Source of the DNA: Acidobacteriota bacterium
GTDB lineage: Bacteria; Acidobacteriota; Terriglobia; Terriglobales; Acidobacteriaceae
NCBI GenBank assembly: GCA_021778845.1
Contig: JAJYBU010000024.1
Coordinates: 1 to 58,368 of the forward strand
Direction of reading: 5' to 3'
DNA: 58,368 nt
Of this stretch, positions 7,621-15,084 are shown in pieces. The notes below the pieces were generated by a model that was not told the DNA's origin, did not search any database, and saw only the letters and a program-made list of their open reading frames with translations. The position numbers and the translations under genes are program-made. Numbering within the stretch: position 1 is the stretch's first letter; the number at the start of each line of letters is the position of its first letter.

Positions 7621-9273
7621 ATGCAGTCTTTGTCGAAGTCTATCGCCCAGTATCTCGCTCTTGTGGCGATCTTCGCCTACGGCGCTGTTGCCCTTGCACA
7701 GGCTCCCGAGACGCCGAGGGGGCGGGTGGTGCTGGTGCTGCCGTTCGACAACCATTCGGGCAATTCTTCGCTGAACTGGATTGGCGATTCGTTTCCGGAT
7801 ACGCTCAACAAGCGGTTGAACTCGGCGGGGTTTCTGACCATCTCGCATGATGATCGCCAGTTCGCGTATGAGCACCTGGGGCTGCCGGCGGACTTTCGAC
7901 CGACGCGTGCGACGACGATCCGCATTGCGGAGCAACTGGATGCGAACTACGTGATTCTGGGCAGCTATAGCGTGCAGCCGGGAACGGCGGGGGCGGCGGC
8001 GAATGGGACAGTGAATAGTACGGTGGGCAGCCGGATCACGATTCAGGCTAGGGTGCTGTCGATTGACGAACTGCGATTGTCGACGGTGATGGAAGACTCG
8101 GCTGAGTTGATGCGGCTGTTCGACGCGGAGAATGCGATTGCGTGGAAGATTGCGGCGAAGATCGATCCACACTTTTCGGGGTCAGAGCAGACGTTTCTGG
8201 CGGCTCCGGGAGCGGTGCCGCTGCCGGCGTTTGAAGACTATATTCGCGGGATCAATGCGACGACAGGTGCGGAGCGGATGAAGCGGCTGGAGGATGCGGT
8301 GGGACTGGTGCCGAGCTATGCCGCTGCACTGCTGGAGTTGGGGAAAGAGCAGTATGCGCAGCGCGACTTCGACGGCGCAGCGGCAACGCTGGCCAAGGTT
8401 CCGAAGACAGACGCGCTGGCGCTGGAGGCGAACTTTTATTTAGGGCTGGCGAATTTCAACTCCGCGAACTATGCGGGGGCGCAGACGGCGTTTGCGTTTG
8501 TGGCTGGCCGCCTGCCGCTGCCCGAGGTGGTGAACAACGAGGGCGTGGCGGTGAGCCGGCAGGATAAGGACGGCGTTGAGTTGTTCCGCAAGGCGTCGGA
8601 GGCTGATCCATCGGATGAGGACTACCACTACAACCTGGCGATCGCGCTGTATCGACGCGGGGACACTGTCGGCGCACTGCTTGAGGTGGAGAAGGCGCTC
8701 AAACTGAAGCCGACGGACAATGAGGCACTTCAGTTGCGGGTGCAGTTGAAGCAGGTGGCACCCGGAACGCGGTTTACGCAGAGTGCTGACAATGGATTCA
8801 GTCCGCTGGAACGGATTCGACGGAACTATTCGGAGACAGGATTTCGGCAGGCGGCGTTCCTGCTGGACCAGGTGAACGCGGCACGGCTGGCGATGCTGCC
8901 GCCGGAGAAACGGGCGGCGGAATATACGCAGATGGGTCGCGAGTACCTGTCGGAGGGACTGCTGCCGGAGGCGGAGACGCAGTTCCAGGACGCGCTGACG
9001 GCGAGTCCGAACTCGGCCGATGCGCATGCGGGGATGGCGCAACTGCGCGAGGCGAGTGGAGACGCGGCGAAGGCCCGGGATGAGGCGAAGACGTCGCTGA
9101 TTATGAAGCCGAATGTGGCGGCGCTGATGGTGCTGGCGCGGCTGGATATGGCGGACAAGCAACTGGGTGCGAGCGCAGAGGATGTTTCGCGCGCACTGAT
9201 GATTGAGCCAACCAATGCGGCTGCGATTGCGCTGAAGCTGGTGCTGCAGGAGCGCGGGCAGACGGTACCATAG
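7621..9273 (+). CDS. Secreted TolB-like/TPR-repeat protein
   Basis: A 550-residue protein with a signal peptide (about 1-26, ending ALAQ). A region at about 37-200 has the beta-strand pattern of TolB/FlgO-like N-terminal domains (VVLVLPFDNHSGNSSLNWIG, where the family has FxN.s.....wl) and includes YVILGSYSV. Several tetratricopeptide-like helices follow (about 220-545, for example around YHYNLAIALYRRGDT and LPEAETQFQDALTASPNSADA). Such proteins are usually periplasmic or envelope scaffolds. No enzymatic motif was seen and the function is unknown. An NfeD-like gene follows in the same direction. Confidence 0.75.
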   Translation: MQSLSKSIAQYLALVAIFAYGAVALAQAPETPRGRVVLVLPFDNHSGNSSLNWIGDSFPDTLNKRLNSAGFLTISHDDRQFAYEHLGLPADFRPTRATTIRIAEQLDANYVILGSYSVQPGTAGAAANGTVNSTVGSRITIQARVLSIDELRLSTVMEDSAELMRLFDAENAIAWKIAAKIDPHFSGSEQTFLAAPGAVPLPAFEDYIRGINATTGAERMKRLEDAVGLVPSYAAALLELGKEQYAQRDFDGAAATLAKVPKTDALALEANFYLGLANFNSANYAGAQTAFAFVAGRLPLPEVVNNEGVAVSRQDKDGVELFRKASEADPSDEDYHYNLAIALYRRGDTVGALLEVEKALKLKPTDNEALQLRVQLKQVAPGTRFTQSADNGFSPLERIRRNYSETGFRQAAFLLDQVNAARLAMLPPEKRAAEYTQMGREYLSEGLLPEAETQFQDALTASPNSADAHAGMAQLREASGDAAKARDEAKTSLIMKPNVAALMVLARLDMADKQLGASAEDVSRALMIEPTNAAAIALKLVLQERGQTVP

Positions 9274-9327
9274 AGGGCGCGTGGACTGGGAAGTGCTGCA
9301 TGGAAGATTCGCTACGTGGAGAGAGAT

Positions 9328-9771
9328 GTGCATGACCGCGCGGACATCCTGCTGAAGACTGCAGCGCATCTGTCGCCGGATGGTGCGGTGCTGGTACTAA
9401 CGGCTGGGCTGCTGCTGATCTATGTGGAACTGAACCGGCCGGGATGGATATGGAGCGGGGCACTGGGGTTGCTAGCTACGCTGTTTGCTGTCGCGTCGCT
9501 GGGGCGCATGGAAGTGAATCCGGGGGCGGTGGCGCTGGTGGGTACGGCGGTGGCGCTGCTGGCGCTGGATCTGGTGCGGCGCACGGGCGCGATGGTGGGG
9601 CTTGCGGCGACACTGGCGCTGGTGCTGGGGCTCGACCACCTGGTGGCGGGGGCGGATGGGATGAGGGTACATGCGGTGACGGCGGTGGGCTGCGGCATGG
9701 TGATAGGGGCGGGGACTTCGATTCTAACCGGCATTGCACGACGCGCCCGCGCCAACAAAGGTTTAGACTAG
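9328..9771 (+). CDS. Small NfeD-like membrane protein
   Basis: A 147-residue, mostly hydrophobic protein with four to five membrane helices. The segment LLLIYVELNRPGWIWSGALG matches the membrane core of NfeD/ClpP-like proteins (LLxxELxxPG...G..G). The protease and C-terminal OB-fold parts of long NfeD proteins are absent. GTG 9328 is preferred because GGAGA lies 6 nt upstream; GTG 9316 is possible. NfeD family proteins are thought to work with membrane-associated stomatins, but none is encoded nearby. The family call is moderate. Confidence 0.6.
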   Translation: MHDRADILLKTAAHLSPDGAVLVLTAGLLLIYVELNRPGWIWSGALGLLATLFAVASLGRMEVNPGAVALVGTAVALLALDLVRRTGAMVGLAATLALVLGLDHLVAGADGMRVHAVTAVGCGMVIGAGTSILTGIARRARANKGLD

Positions 9772-9807
9772 ACGGGAGCGCATTTTAGCGCCCGGAGCCT
9801 TCACGAC

Positions 9808-10509
9808 TTGATTCGCAAAGCCTTTCCCCTTCTTGCCGCCGCCCTTTTTGCAATCACCCTCGGTGGTGCCCATGCCCAGACCACGGCACCGCCGAATGCC
9901 TTCGAGAGAAAGTTGGAGAAGCTGGACTTCTCGGTATCGGGTGTTGGAATTTACAACAATACGGTGACGGGCACGGTGGTCACCTACCTGGGAGCCAACA
10001 ACCAGGGACAGAGCATCACAGAGCGGGGTTCGAATACGCTGGGCGCGTTGATTGCGATCCACTATATTGCCAAGCCGTATGTTGGACTGGAGTTCAATTA
10101 CGGATACGCACGCTATGACGATGACTTTACGGGACCCGGGGTTGCGAATTACTTTGTGCCACCCAATTCGCCGGAGTTCCAAGTGCAGTCGAAGGTGGAT
10201 GAGTATACCTTTGGATACCTAATTACACCGCCGCATTTGGTGCTTGGCTGGCAGCCGTTTGTGTCTGCCGGATTGGGGACACAGGGGTTCAAACCGACAC
10301 CGCTGGGCGGCCAGGAGTTGCCGGAAAAAGCGCGCATGACCTACTACTACTCGCTGGGATTGCAGAAGAACTACGGGCAGCACTTGGGATTACGTGTGGG
10401 ATTCCGCGAACTATTTTTTCTGGCTCCCGACTTTGGGCAGAACTATCTCACCATCCTGCAACATGCCACGACGATGGAGCCGATGGCCGGATTCTACCTT
10501 CGCTACTAG
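9808..10509 (+). CDS. Outer-membrane beta-barrel protein
   Basis: A 233-residue protein with a signal peptide (about 1-23, ending AHAQ) and alternating hydrophobic/aromatic beta strands, such as YVGLEFNYGYARYDDDF and GLRVGFRELFF, ending in FYLRY with a terminal aromatic residue, the usual outer-membrane insertion signal. It resembles OmpW/OmpA-like small barrels, but the exact family was not recognised. The start is TTG, with CGGAG about 10 nt upstream. It lies 36 nt after the NfeD-like gene and 54 nt before the SPOR gene, all on the same strand, which fits an envelope operon. Confidence 0.7.
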   Translation: MIRKAFPLLAAALFAITLGGAHAQTTAPPNAFERKLEKLDFSVSGVGIYNNTVTGTVVTYLGANNQGQSITERGSNTLGALIAIHYIAKPYVGLEFNYGYARYDDDFTGPGVANYFVPPNSPEFQVQSKVDEYTFGYLITPPHLVLGWQPFVSAGLGTQGFKPTPLGGQELPEKARMTYYYSLGLQKNYGQHLGLRVGFRELFFLAPDFGQNYLTILQHATTMEPMAGFYLRY

Positions 10510-10563
10510 CAATTCCCTGCCTGAGTACCCCTGTCTTGAGTAACCCCGATAGAGCCTGCCGCG

Positions 10564-11208
10564 ATGAACTCGATGCTTGACGATGACGAGGATGATCTGG
10601 AGAGCAAGGACCGCGAGCTGACGTTGAGCACCGGGATGATTCTCGGCATCTTCTTCGGGCTGGTCGTGCTGTGCGGATTATTCTTTGGGTTCGGCTACAA
10701 GATGGGGAGCCATACGGTTCCGCAGCCGCTGGCGGCACCCAGTACCGAGTCGACTACGCCGACAGCTGAGACGTTCAACGGCTTCAAGCCAGCGCCCGGC
10801 TCGCCGGCCGGCAGCCGAGCAGATGGTTCCGCGAACAGCGCTGGACCGAGTCGCGGAGTCGTGGCTGCCGCGGATTCGATGGAGCGTTCGAATGGATCCG
10901 TGGTGGGTGCGCCGGCGGCCGGTGGAAGAGCAGCAACATCCGCTCGCGCTGAGGCTCCGGTGGTGACGACCCCGGCACCTGCGGTGGCTGTGGGAAGCTA
11001 TGTGGTGCAGGTGGCGGCGGTGTCGCATGAAGAGGACGCTCAACTACTGGTGAATGCGCTGCGGGCCAAAGGCTATCCGGTGAGCGCGAACACGCAGCCT
11101 CAGGATAAGTTCTTCCACATACAGGTGGGGCCGTTCACGAATCTCAAAGACGCGAACGCAGCCAAACAACGCTTGCTGGCGGACGGTTATCAGCCCATTG
11201 TGAAATAG
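10564..11208 (+). CDS. SPOR-domain membrane protein
   Basis: A 214-residue bitopic protein: an acidic cytosolic N-terminus (MLDDDEDDLESKDREL), one membrane helix (about 23-45), a Pro/Ala/Ser-rich periplasmic linker, and a C-terminal SPOR domain of about 75 residues (SYVVQVAAVSHEEDAQLLVN to the end, with FFHIQVGPFTNLKDANAAK). SPOR domains bind denuded peptidoglycan glycans and often target proteins to the septum. This one therefore probably acts in envelope growth or division, as FtsN- or DedD-like proteins do; that role is inference. It is convergent with plsC. Confidence 0.85.
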   Translation: MNSMLDDDEDDLESKDRELTLSTGMILGIFFGLVVLCGLFFGFGYKMGSHTVPQPLAAPSTESTTPTAETFNGFKPAPGSPAGSRADGSANSAGPSRGVVAAADSMERSNGSVVGAPAAGGRAATSARAEAPVVTTPAPAVAVGSYVVQVAAVSHEEDAQLLVNALRAKGYPVSANTQPQDKFFHIQVGPFTNLKDANAAKQRLLADGYQPIVK

Positions 11209-11252
11209 CCCGCTTGCGGGATGCGGGCGAAGAGTCGAGGGCGGTGGTGCGC

Positions 11253-11954
11253 TCAGCCTTCGGCGAGTGCGGCCTGCATTTCAAGACGGAGCGTATCCAT
11301 CAGATCTTCACGGGAATCGAAGTTTTGCGGACGGAGCGCAGGGAGAAAGCGGACAACCGCTTCGCCGGGATAGACCTTCATGCTGCCCTTGTGCATCATC
11401 TGCGCGGTTCCGGTGATGACGATGGGAACCATGGGCGCATTGGTGTCGGCAGCGAGAAAAAATGCTCCCTTCTTGAAGGGCAGGAGGTTGCCGTCGGGGG
11501 AGCGGGTGCCTTCGGGGAAGATGAAGATGTGCATGCCGCTGCGAAGAGCGTCGGCTGCAATGGCAACGCTCTGAGCAGCCTCGGTGCGAGAGTGGCCGCG
11601 CGAGACGGGAATGTATTTGGCCATGCGCATGGCGGTGCCGATGAGGGGGATCTTGATCAGAGATTTCTTGAGAAAGACGCTGCACATGCCGGGGATGGCC
11701 GGAAGCAGGATCGGCGGATCGAGATTTGAGACGTGGTTGCTGAGGAAGATGCACGACTCGCCGTGGGGAATGTTCTCGACGCCTTCGATACGGACGCGGA
11801 TGCCAGCGGCGCGAATGCCCAGACGCATGATGCTCATGGCCCAGGCGTACATGGTGTTGATGTTGCCCCGGAGGAGCGAGTAAGGAATACCGATCAGCGC
11901 CGCGGGTGCGGCAAGGACCGTGAAGACGAAAGACATTCGTAAGGCGGAGAACAT
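11253..11954 (-). CDS. plsC: 1-acyl-sn-glycerol-3-phosphate acyltransferase
   Basis: Acylates lysophosphatidic acid to phosphatidic acid in phospholipid synthesis, at the inner membrane. The 233-residue protein has hydrophobic N-terminal helices, the catalytic HX4D motif (NHVSNLD, His74/Asp79) and the substrate-binding FPEGTRS block, with the further family blocks KKSLIKIPLIG and VPIVITGT. The length is normal. TATCCT lies 8 nt before the ATG, and no good Shine-Dalgarno sequence is seen. It is convergent with the SPOR gene; the M20 peptidase gene lies 49 nt upstream on the same strand. Confidence 0.93.
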   Translation of the reverse strand: MFSALRMSFVFTVLAAPAALIGIPYSLLRGNINTMYAWAMSIMRLGIRAAGIRVRIEGVENIPHGESCIFLSNHVSNLDPPILLPAIPGMCSVFLKKSLIKIPLIGTAMRMAKYIPVSRGHSRTEAAQSVAIAADALRSGMHIFIFPEGTRSPDGNLLPFKKGAFFLAADTNAPMVPIVITGTAQMMHKGSMKVYPGEAVVRFLPALRPQNFDSREDLMDTLRLEMQAALAEG

Positions 11955-11962
11955 GTGGTCTC

Positions 11963-11968
11963 AGGATA
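11963..11968 (-). promoter_or_regulatory. -10-like element TATCCT, 8 nt before the plsC start
   Basis: On the minus strand TATCCT is followed by 8 nt and the plsC ATG, compatible with transcription starting at or beside the start codon. It is identical in sequence to the elements before pgk and the M20 peptidase. Confidence 0.4.
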
Positions 11969-12003
11969 CCGTGTGCTGGGCGCGCGATGCAGGGTGCGTG
12001 AGC

Positions 12004-13041
12004 TTAATCGAGCAGGCTGTTGGCTAGCTTGACATAGAGATCGACGCACTCCAGCAGCTCGGATTTGCGGATGTGCTCGTCGGGAGTGTGGGCGACGAGA
12101 ATGCTGCCGGGGCCGAGGAGAAAGGGCTCGCCCCAGGCGGTGAGCGAAGGGATGTCAGTGGTGAACTTGGCGATCATGGTGTCAAAGCCTGGAATGGCGC
12201 GCATGTGCATGTAGGGGAGCTTGAGGGAGAAGGTCACATCGCAGCGGCCGTCGGCGGCGCGGAGGATGGAATTCTGGATCTCTTCGGGCGGGCCAACGAG
12301 GCGGATGAGCAGGTGCGCTTCGGCCTTGTCGGGGATGACGTTGGGAGCGACGCCGCCACGAAGGACGCCAATGTTGAGGGTGGTGTCTCCGATGCCTTCG
12401 ACAACCGGCAGTGGGAGGGACTGGATGTCGTGGAGGGCGGCGAGAAGCTTATCGACGGCGGAGTCGCCGAGTTCGGGATACGCGGAATGGGCCATCTTGC
12501 CGTGGGCGCGGAGCTCGACGCGGAGGCAGCCCTTGGAGGCCAGCGCTAGACGGTTGTCGGTGGGCTCACCGTTGATAAGGAAGCGCGAGCCTTTGGGTGT
12601 CTGGTTGGCGATAAGCGCTCCTGCGGAGTCACGCTCTTCGCCGACGACATAGAGCAGCGCGATGCGCTTGCCGGCGGCGATGAGCTTTTCGGCGGCGGCG
12701 ATCTGGGTGGCGATGATGCCCTTGGCGTCGCAGGTGCCGCGGCCGTAGAGGAAGTCGGCGTCCTCGCGGCAGGGGCCGAGGAAGGGCGGAACGGTGTCCA
12801 TATGGGATGAGAGGACGATGTCCGGCGTGATTCCGGGACGCGACGCATAGACGTTGAAGCGCGGGCCGGTGCCGGCGGCGGGGTTCTTCGCAAGGTCGGG
12901 CTGAGGGACGGGCTGACGCTCAATGATGTAGCCCTGGGCGGCGAGATATTCGGCGAGAAACTCGCCGGCGGGGGCCTCGTGGTAGGTGGTGGATTCGAGG
13001 TCGACGAGCTGCTTGGTGAGTTGGATCGGATCGATCGGCAT
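12004..13041 (-). CDS. M20-family metallopeptidase/deacylase
   Basis: A 345-residue di-zinc amidohydrolase of the ArgE/DapE/CPG2 clan. Metal-binding and catalytic motifs are visible: VLSSHMDTVPPF (His ligand and catalytic Asp), GRGTCDAKGIIA (bridging Asp) and YVVGEERDSAG (catalytic Glu followed by the ligand Glu). The lid/dimerisation domain segment is RVELRAHGKMAHSAYPELG. Such enzymes remove acyl groups from amino acids or cleave dipeptides; the substrate cannot be decided. The start at MPIDPIQLTKQLVDLES is chosen because the upstream extension lacks family character and TATCCT lies 7 nt upstream. It diverges from an alpha/beta hydrolase across 53 bp. Confidence 0.88.
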   Translation of the reverse strand: MPIDPIQLTKQLVDLESTTYHEAPAGEFLAEYLAAQGYIIERQPVPQPDLAKNPAAGTGPRFNVYASRPGITPDIVLSSHMDTVPPFLGPCREDADFLYGRGTCDAKGIIATQIAAAEKLIAAGKRIALLYVVGEERDSAGALIANQTPKGSRFLINGEPTDNRLALASKGCLRVELRAHGKMAHSAYPELGDSAVDKLLAALHDIQSLPLPVVEGIGDTTLNIGVLRGGVAPNVIPDKAEAHLLIRLVGPPEEIQNSILRAADGRCDVTFSLKLPYMHMRAIPGFDTMIAKFTTDIPSLTAWGEPFLLGPGSILVAHTPDEHIRKSELLECVDLYVKLANSLLD

Positions 13042-13048
13042 TATGGCA

Positions 13049-13054
13049 AGGATA
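13049..13054 (-). promoter_or_regulatory. -10-like element TATCCT, 7 nt before the M20 peptidase start
   Basis: Minus-strand TATCCT is followed by 7 nt and ATG. Together with TAGACT on the other strand (13083-13088) it makes a compact divergent promoter pair in a 53-bp gap, with no room for ordinary leaders. Confidence 0.45.
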
Positions 13055-13082
13055 ACCGACGCGCAGGTAGAAGGCTGGAGGA

Positions 13083-13088
13083 TAGACT
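13083..13088 (+). promoter_or_regulatory. -10-like element TAGACT, 6 nt before the hydrolase start
   Basis: TAGACT is followed by 6 nt (GGGCTG) and ATG 13095. No Shine-Dalgarno sequence is placed at a workable distance. This is the divergent partner of the element at 13049-13054. Confidence 0.45.
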
Positions 13089-13094
13089 GGGCTG

Positions 13095-13805
13095 ATGAGT
13101 GATGTGACACCGTTTCCGTCCCATGTGAAGAGCGTCGATGACCTGCGCGGACCGGCAGGACGGCTGGAGGCTGTGCTGAATACCGGCCGGCTGGATGCTT
13201 TCGGCAAGAATGATGCACGGTATTCGGCCCTGGTTGCACACCCGCATCCACCAAGCGGCGGGACCATGCATAACAAGGTGGTGTATCACGCGGCCAAGGC
13301 GTTCAACAGCTTTGGACTGCCGGTGCTGCGCTTCAACTTTCGCGGCACGGGCCTGAGCGAGGGAGTGCACGACAACGGGTACGGCGAGGTCGACGATGTG
13401 CGCGCAGCGGTGGACTGGCTGGTGGCTGCGTATGGGCTTCCCGTACTGTTTGCCGGATTTTCGTTTGGAGCGAATGTGGGTCTGCGCGCGTGCTGCGGGG
13501 ATGCGCGGGTGAAGGGACTGGTGGGGCTGGGGCTGCCACTGCGTTCGGTGGGGAGAGAGTATGGCTACCGGTTTCTGCCCGCGTGTGGGAGCGTTCCGAA
13601 GCTGTTTGTGAGTGGGGACCACGATCTGTTTTGCCCACAGGGAGTGCTGGAATCGGTGCTGGTGGAGGCTGCGGAGCCCAAGCGAATCGCGTGGGTGGAC
13701 GGCGCGGACCACTTCTTCGCGGGGACGGATCAGTCGCCGGGCTCGAAGCTGGGCGTGATGGGTGGGGTGATGAGGGCCTGGCTGTCAGACGAGTTCGCAC
13801 TGTAG
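13095..13805 (+). CDS. Alpha/beta hydrolase (small, dienelactone hydrolase-like clan)
   Basis: A 236-residue cytosolic alpha/beta hydrolase. Visible are the HPHPPSGGTMHNKVV segment, the oxyanion-region FNFRGTGLSEG, the nucleophile elbow GFSFGAN (Ser), an acid-residue region around VSGDHDLF, and the C-terminal His in GADHFFAG. The pattern H-P-x-GG-T-M-x-N-K matches a group often annotated as CocE/NonD-like or 'alpha/beta superfamily' hydrolases. The substrate is unknown. Its last 76 nt overlap the 3' end of the convergent hydrolase gene. Confidence 0.82.
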   Translation: MSDVTPFPSHVKSVDDLRGPAGRLEAVLNTGRLDAFGKNDARYSALVAHPHPPSGGTMHNKVVYHAAKAFNSFGLPVLRFNFRGTGLSEGVHDNGYGEVDDVRAAVDWLVAAYGLPVLFAGFSFGANVGLRACCGDARVKGLVGLGLPLRSVGREYGYRFLPACGSVPKLFVSGDHDLFCPQGVLESVLVEAAEPKRIAWVDGADHFFAGTDQSPGSKLGVMGGVMRAWLSDEFAL

Positions 13806-14662
13806 CGCATGGATGGGACGGGGAGGGTCTTGTCCAGCCAGATATGCACCAGCTCGGCGACGAGTTGCGGCGTCTCCTCGGCGGGGCGGTGGCCGATTCC
13901 CGGAAGAATGATGAACTCAGAGTGGCGCAAGTGGGTGAGGAGTTTGGGAGCGGAATGAATTGGAACGGCGCGGTCGCAGTCGCCCCAGAGGATGAGCGCG
14001 GGAGCGAGGAGTTTGCGGCGCATGGCGCGGCGCAGACCGGACATGTCCTGGTGCCAGGTTCGGAGCAGACGAAGCAGATGAAGGACGGTTCCGGGCGTGC
14101 GGAGATTGTCGCGATAGGGCTTGAGACGCTGCGGGGTGTCCGAACTTTGCGGGCCGGCCATGCGGCGAAGAGCGATCATCTGGACCCACTCGGGGAACCA
14201 GGGCATGATGTGGGCAAAGACCTGACCGGGCCGGGAGAGATAGAAGCGGATGAGCGGATCGCCTTCCTTAAAGTAGGGGTGGGCGGGAGCGAGCAGGATG
14301 AGCGCATGGACAGCGTCACGGTGACGGGCGGCAAGGCTGAGGGCGACGGCCCCGCCGTGGGAGTGGCCAAGGACCATGGGCTTATGCAATTGCACGGCGG
14401 CGAGAAAGCGGCGGACGTGCTCGGAGGTGATGCGGAGACTCGCGTCGATGTCTTCGCGGCGCTCGGATTGGCCGGCACCGGGGAGGTCGAGTGCGATGAC
14501 GTGCAGGTCGGGGTGGAGTGCATCCAGCAGCGGGCCGAAGGTTTCCGCGCAGCCCATGAGGCCGTGAAGCAGGACGAGCGAGGGCTGATCCTTCACCGCC
14601 GTTCCCCTTTCGAGGTACGAGAGACGAAGACCGTCCATACGAATGTGGCGGCGTTCAATCAT
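13730..14662 (-). CDS. Alpha/beta hydrolase
   Basis: A 310-residue alpha/beta hydrolase with the oxyanion region LLHGLMGCAETFGPLL, LDLPGAGQSER, the nucleophile elbow GHSHGGAVA (Ser), the acid region around LILWGDCDRAVPI and the final catalytic His in LPGIGHRPAEE. This is a classic lipase/esterase/haloperoxidase-like arrangement; the substrate is unknown. The C-terminal about 25 residues (after SMRYSANSSDSQ) run antisense into the neighbouring hydrolase gene and look non-conserved, so the overlap may come from stop-codon loss and read-through. The start is ATG at 14662. Confidence 0.82.
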   Translation of the reverse strand: MIERRHIRMDGLRLSYLERGTAVKDQPSLVLLHGLMGCAETFGPLLDALHPDLHVIALDLPGAGQSERREDIDASLRITSEHVRRFLAAVQLHKPMVLGHSHGGAVALSLAARHRDAVHALILLAPAHPYFKEGDPLIRFYLSRPGQVFAHIMPWFPEWVQMIALRRMAGPQSSDTPQRLKPYRDNLRTPGTVLHLLRLLRTWHQDMSGLRRAMRRKLLAPALILWGDCDRAVPIHSAPKLLTHLRHSEFIILPGIGHRPAEETPQLVAELVHIWLDKTLPVPSMRYSANSSDSQALITPPITPSFEPGD

Positions 14663-15068
14663 CGTTTGTGGTGCTGCATTTTCTGGTCCGCAGGGTCAAG
14701 GTACGCGATCAGCACGAACTCGGTTGTTTAGCCGAGCTCGTTCGGGTTGAGATTAAGAGTTCAGTGCGCCTGATATCAACCATACGTGAGATCCGTGGGG
14801 AGGGACGGCCTGTAGGTCGGCGCCGCCGTTGGAAAGACGGGCTGAGGCTAGGGCAGACGCGCCGGGCGAGAAGAAGCGTCGAGAGCAGTGTATTTTGAGT
14901 GGATGGAATTAATCCGGCAGGAAATTTAATTCGTCAAACGACACGAAAGCACGGAACCAAACTATTCTGGAATCCGTACGTGCCTATGATTTAGTGCATT
15001 CAGCGGCCAAAGATTTCGCTAACCTCACGAATTCCTACGGGTTATGAGAGGTTTCGGGCAGTATGTCT
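14663..15068. other. Intergenic region upstream of the sensor-kinase gene
   Basis: About 400 bp between the leftward hydrolase gene and the rightward kinase gene. No convincing coding frame, tRNA or hairpin terminator is seen. It contains an A/T-rich patch (about 14900-14965) unlike the GC-rich flanks, the usual appearance of a regulatory region, and ends at the sigma-54-like element described next. Confidence 0.4.
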
Positions 15069-15084
15069 TTGGCCAATGATTTGC
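15069..15084 (+). promoter_or_regulatory. Sigma-54-like -24/-12 element at the sensor-kinase start
   Basis: TTGGCCAATGATTTGC has GG and GC separated by exactly 10 nt, with flanking TTGGC and TTGCA as in the -24/-12 consensus. Transcription would start near 15096. The kinase start would then be GTG 15115 rather than ATG 15076 or 15085. The downstream regulator is NtrC-class, which makes self-regulation plausible. One match of this size can occur by chance. Confidence 0.35.

Noticed and set aside
11208..11231. GCCCGC...GCGGGC inverted repeat between the SPOR and plsC genes, considered as a terminator
   Set aside because: Only 6 bp, competing with a 5-bp hairpin of 2-nt loop, and no T-tract on either strand.
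13490..14731. 413-codon plus-strand open frame
   Set aside because: Antisense to the minus-strand alpha/beta hydrolase, whose motifs are unmistakable; Gly/Glu-rich without domains.
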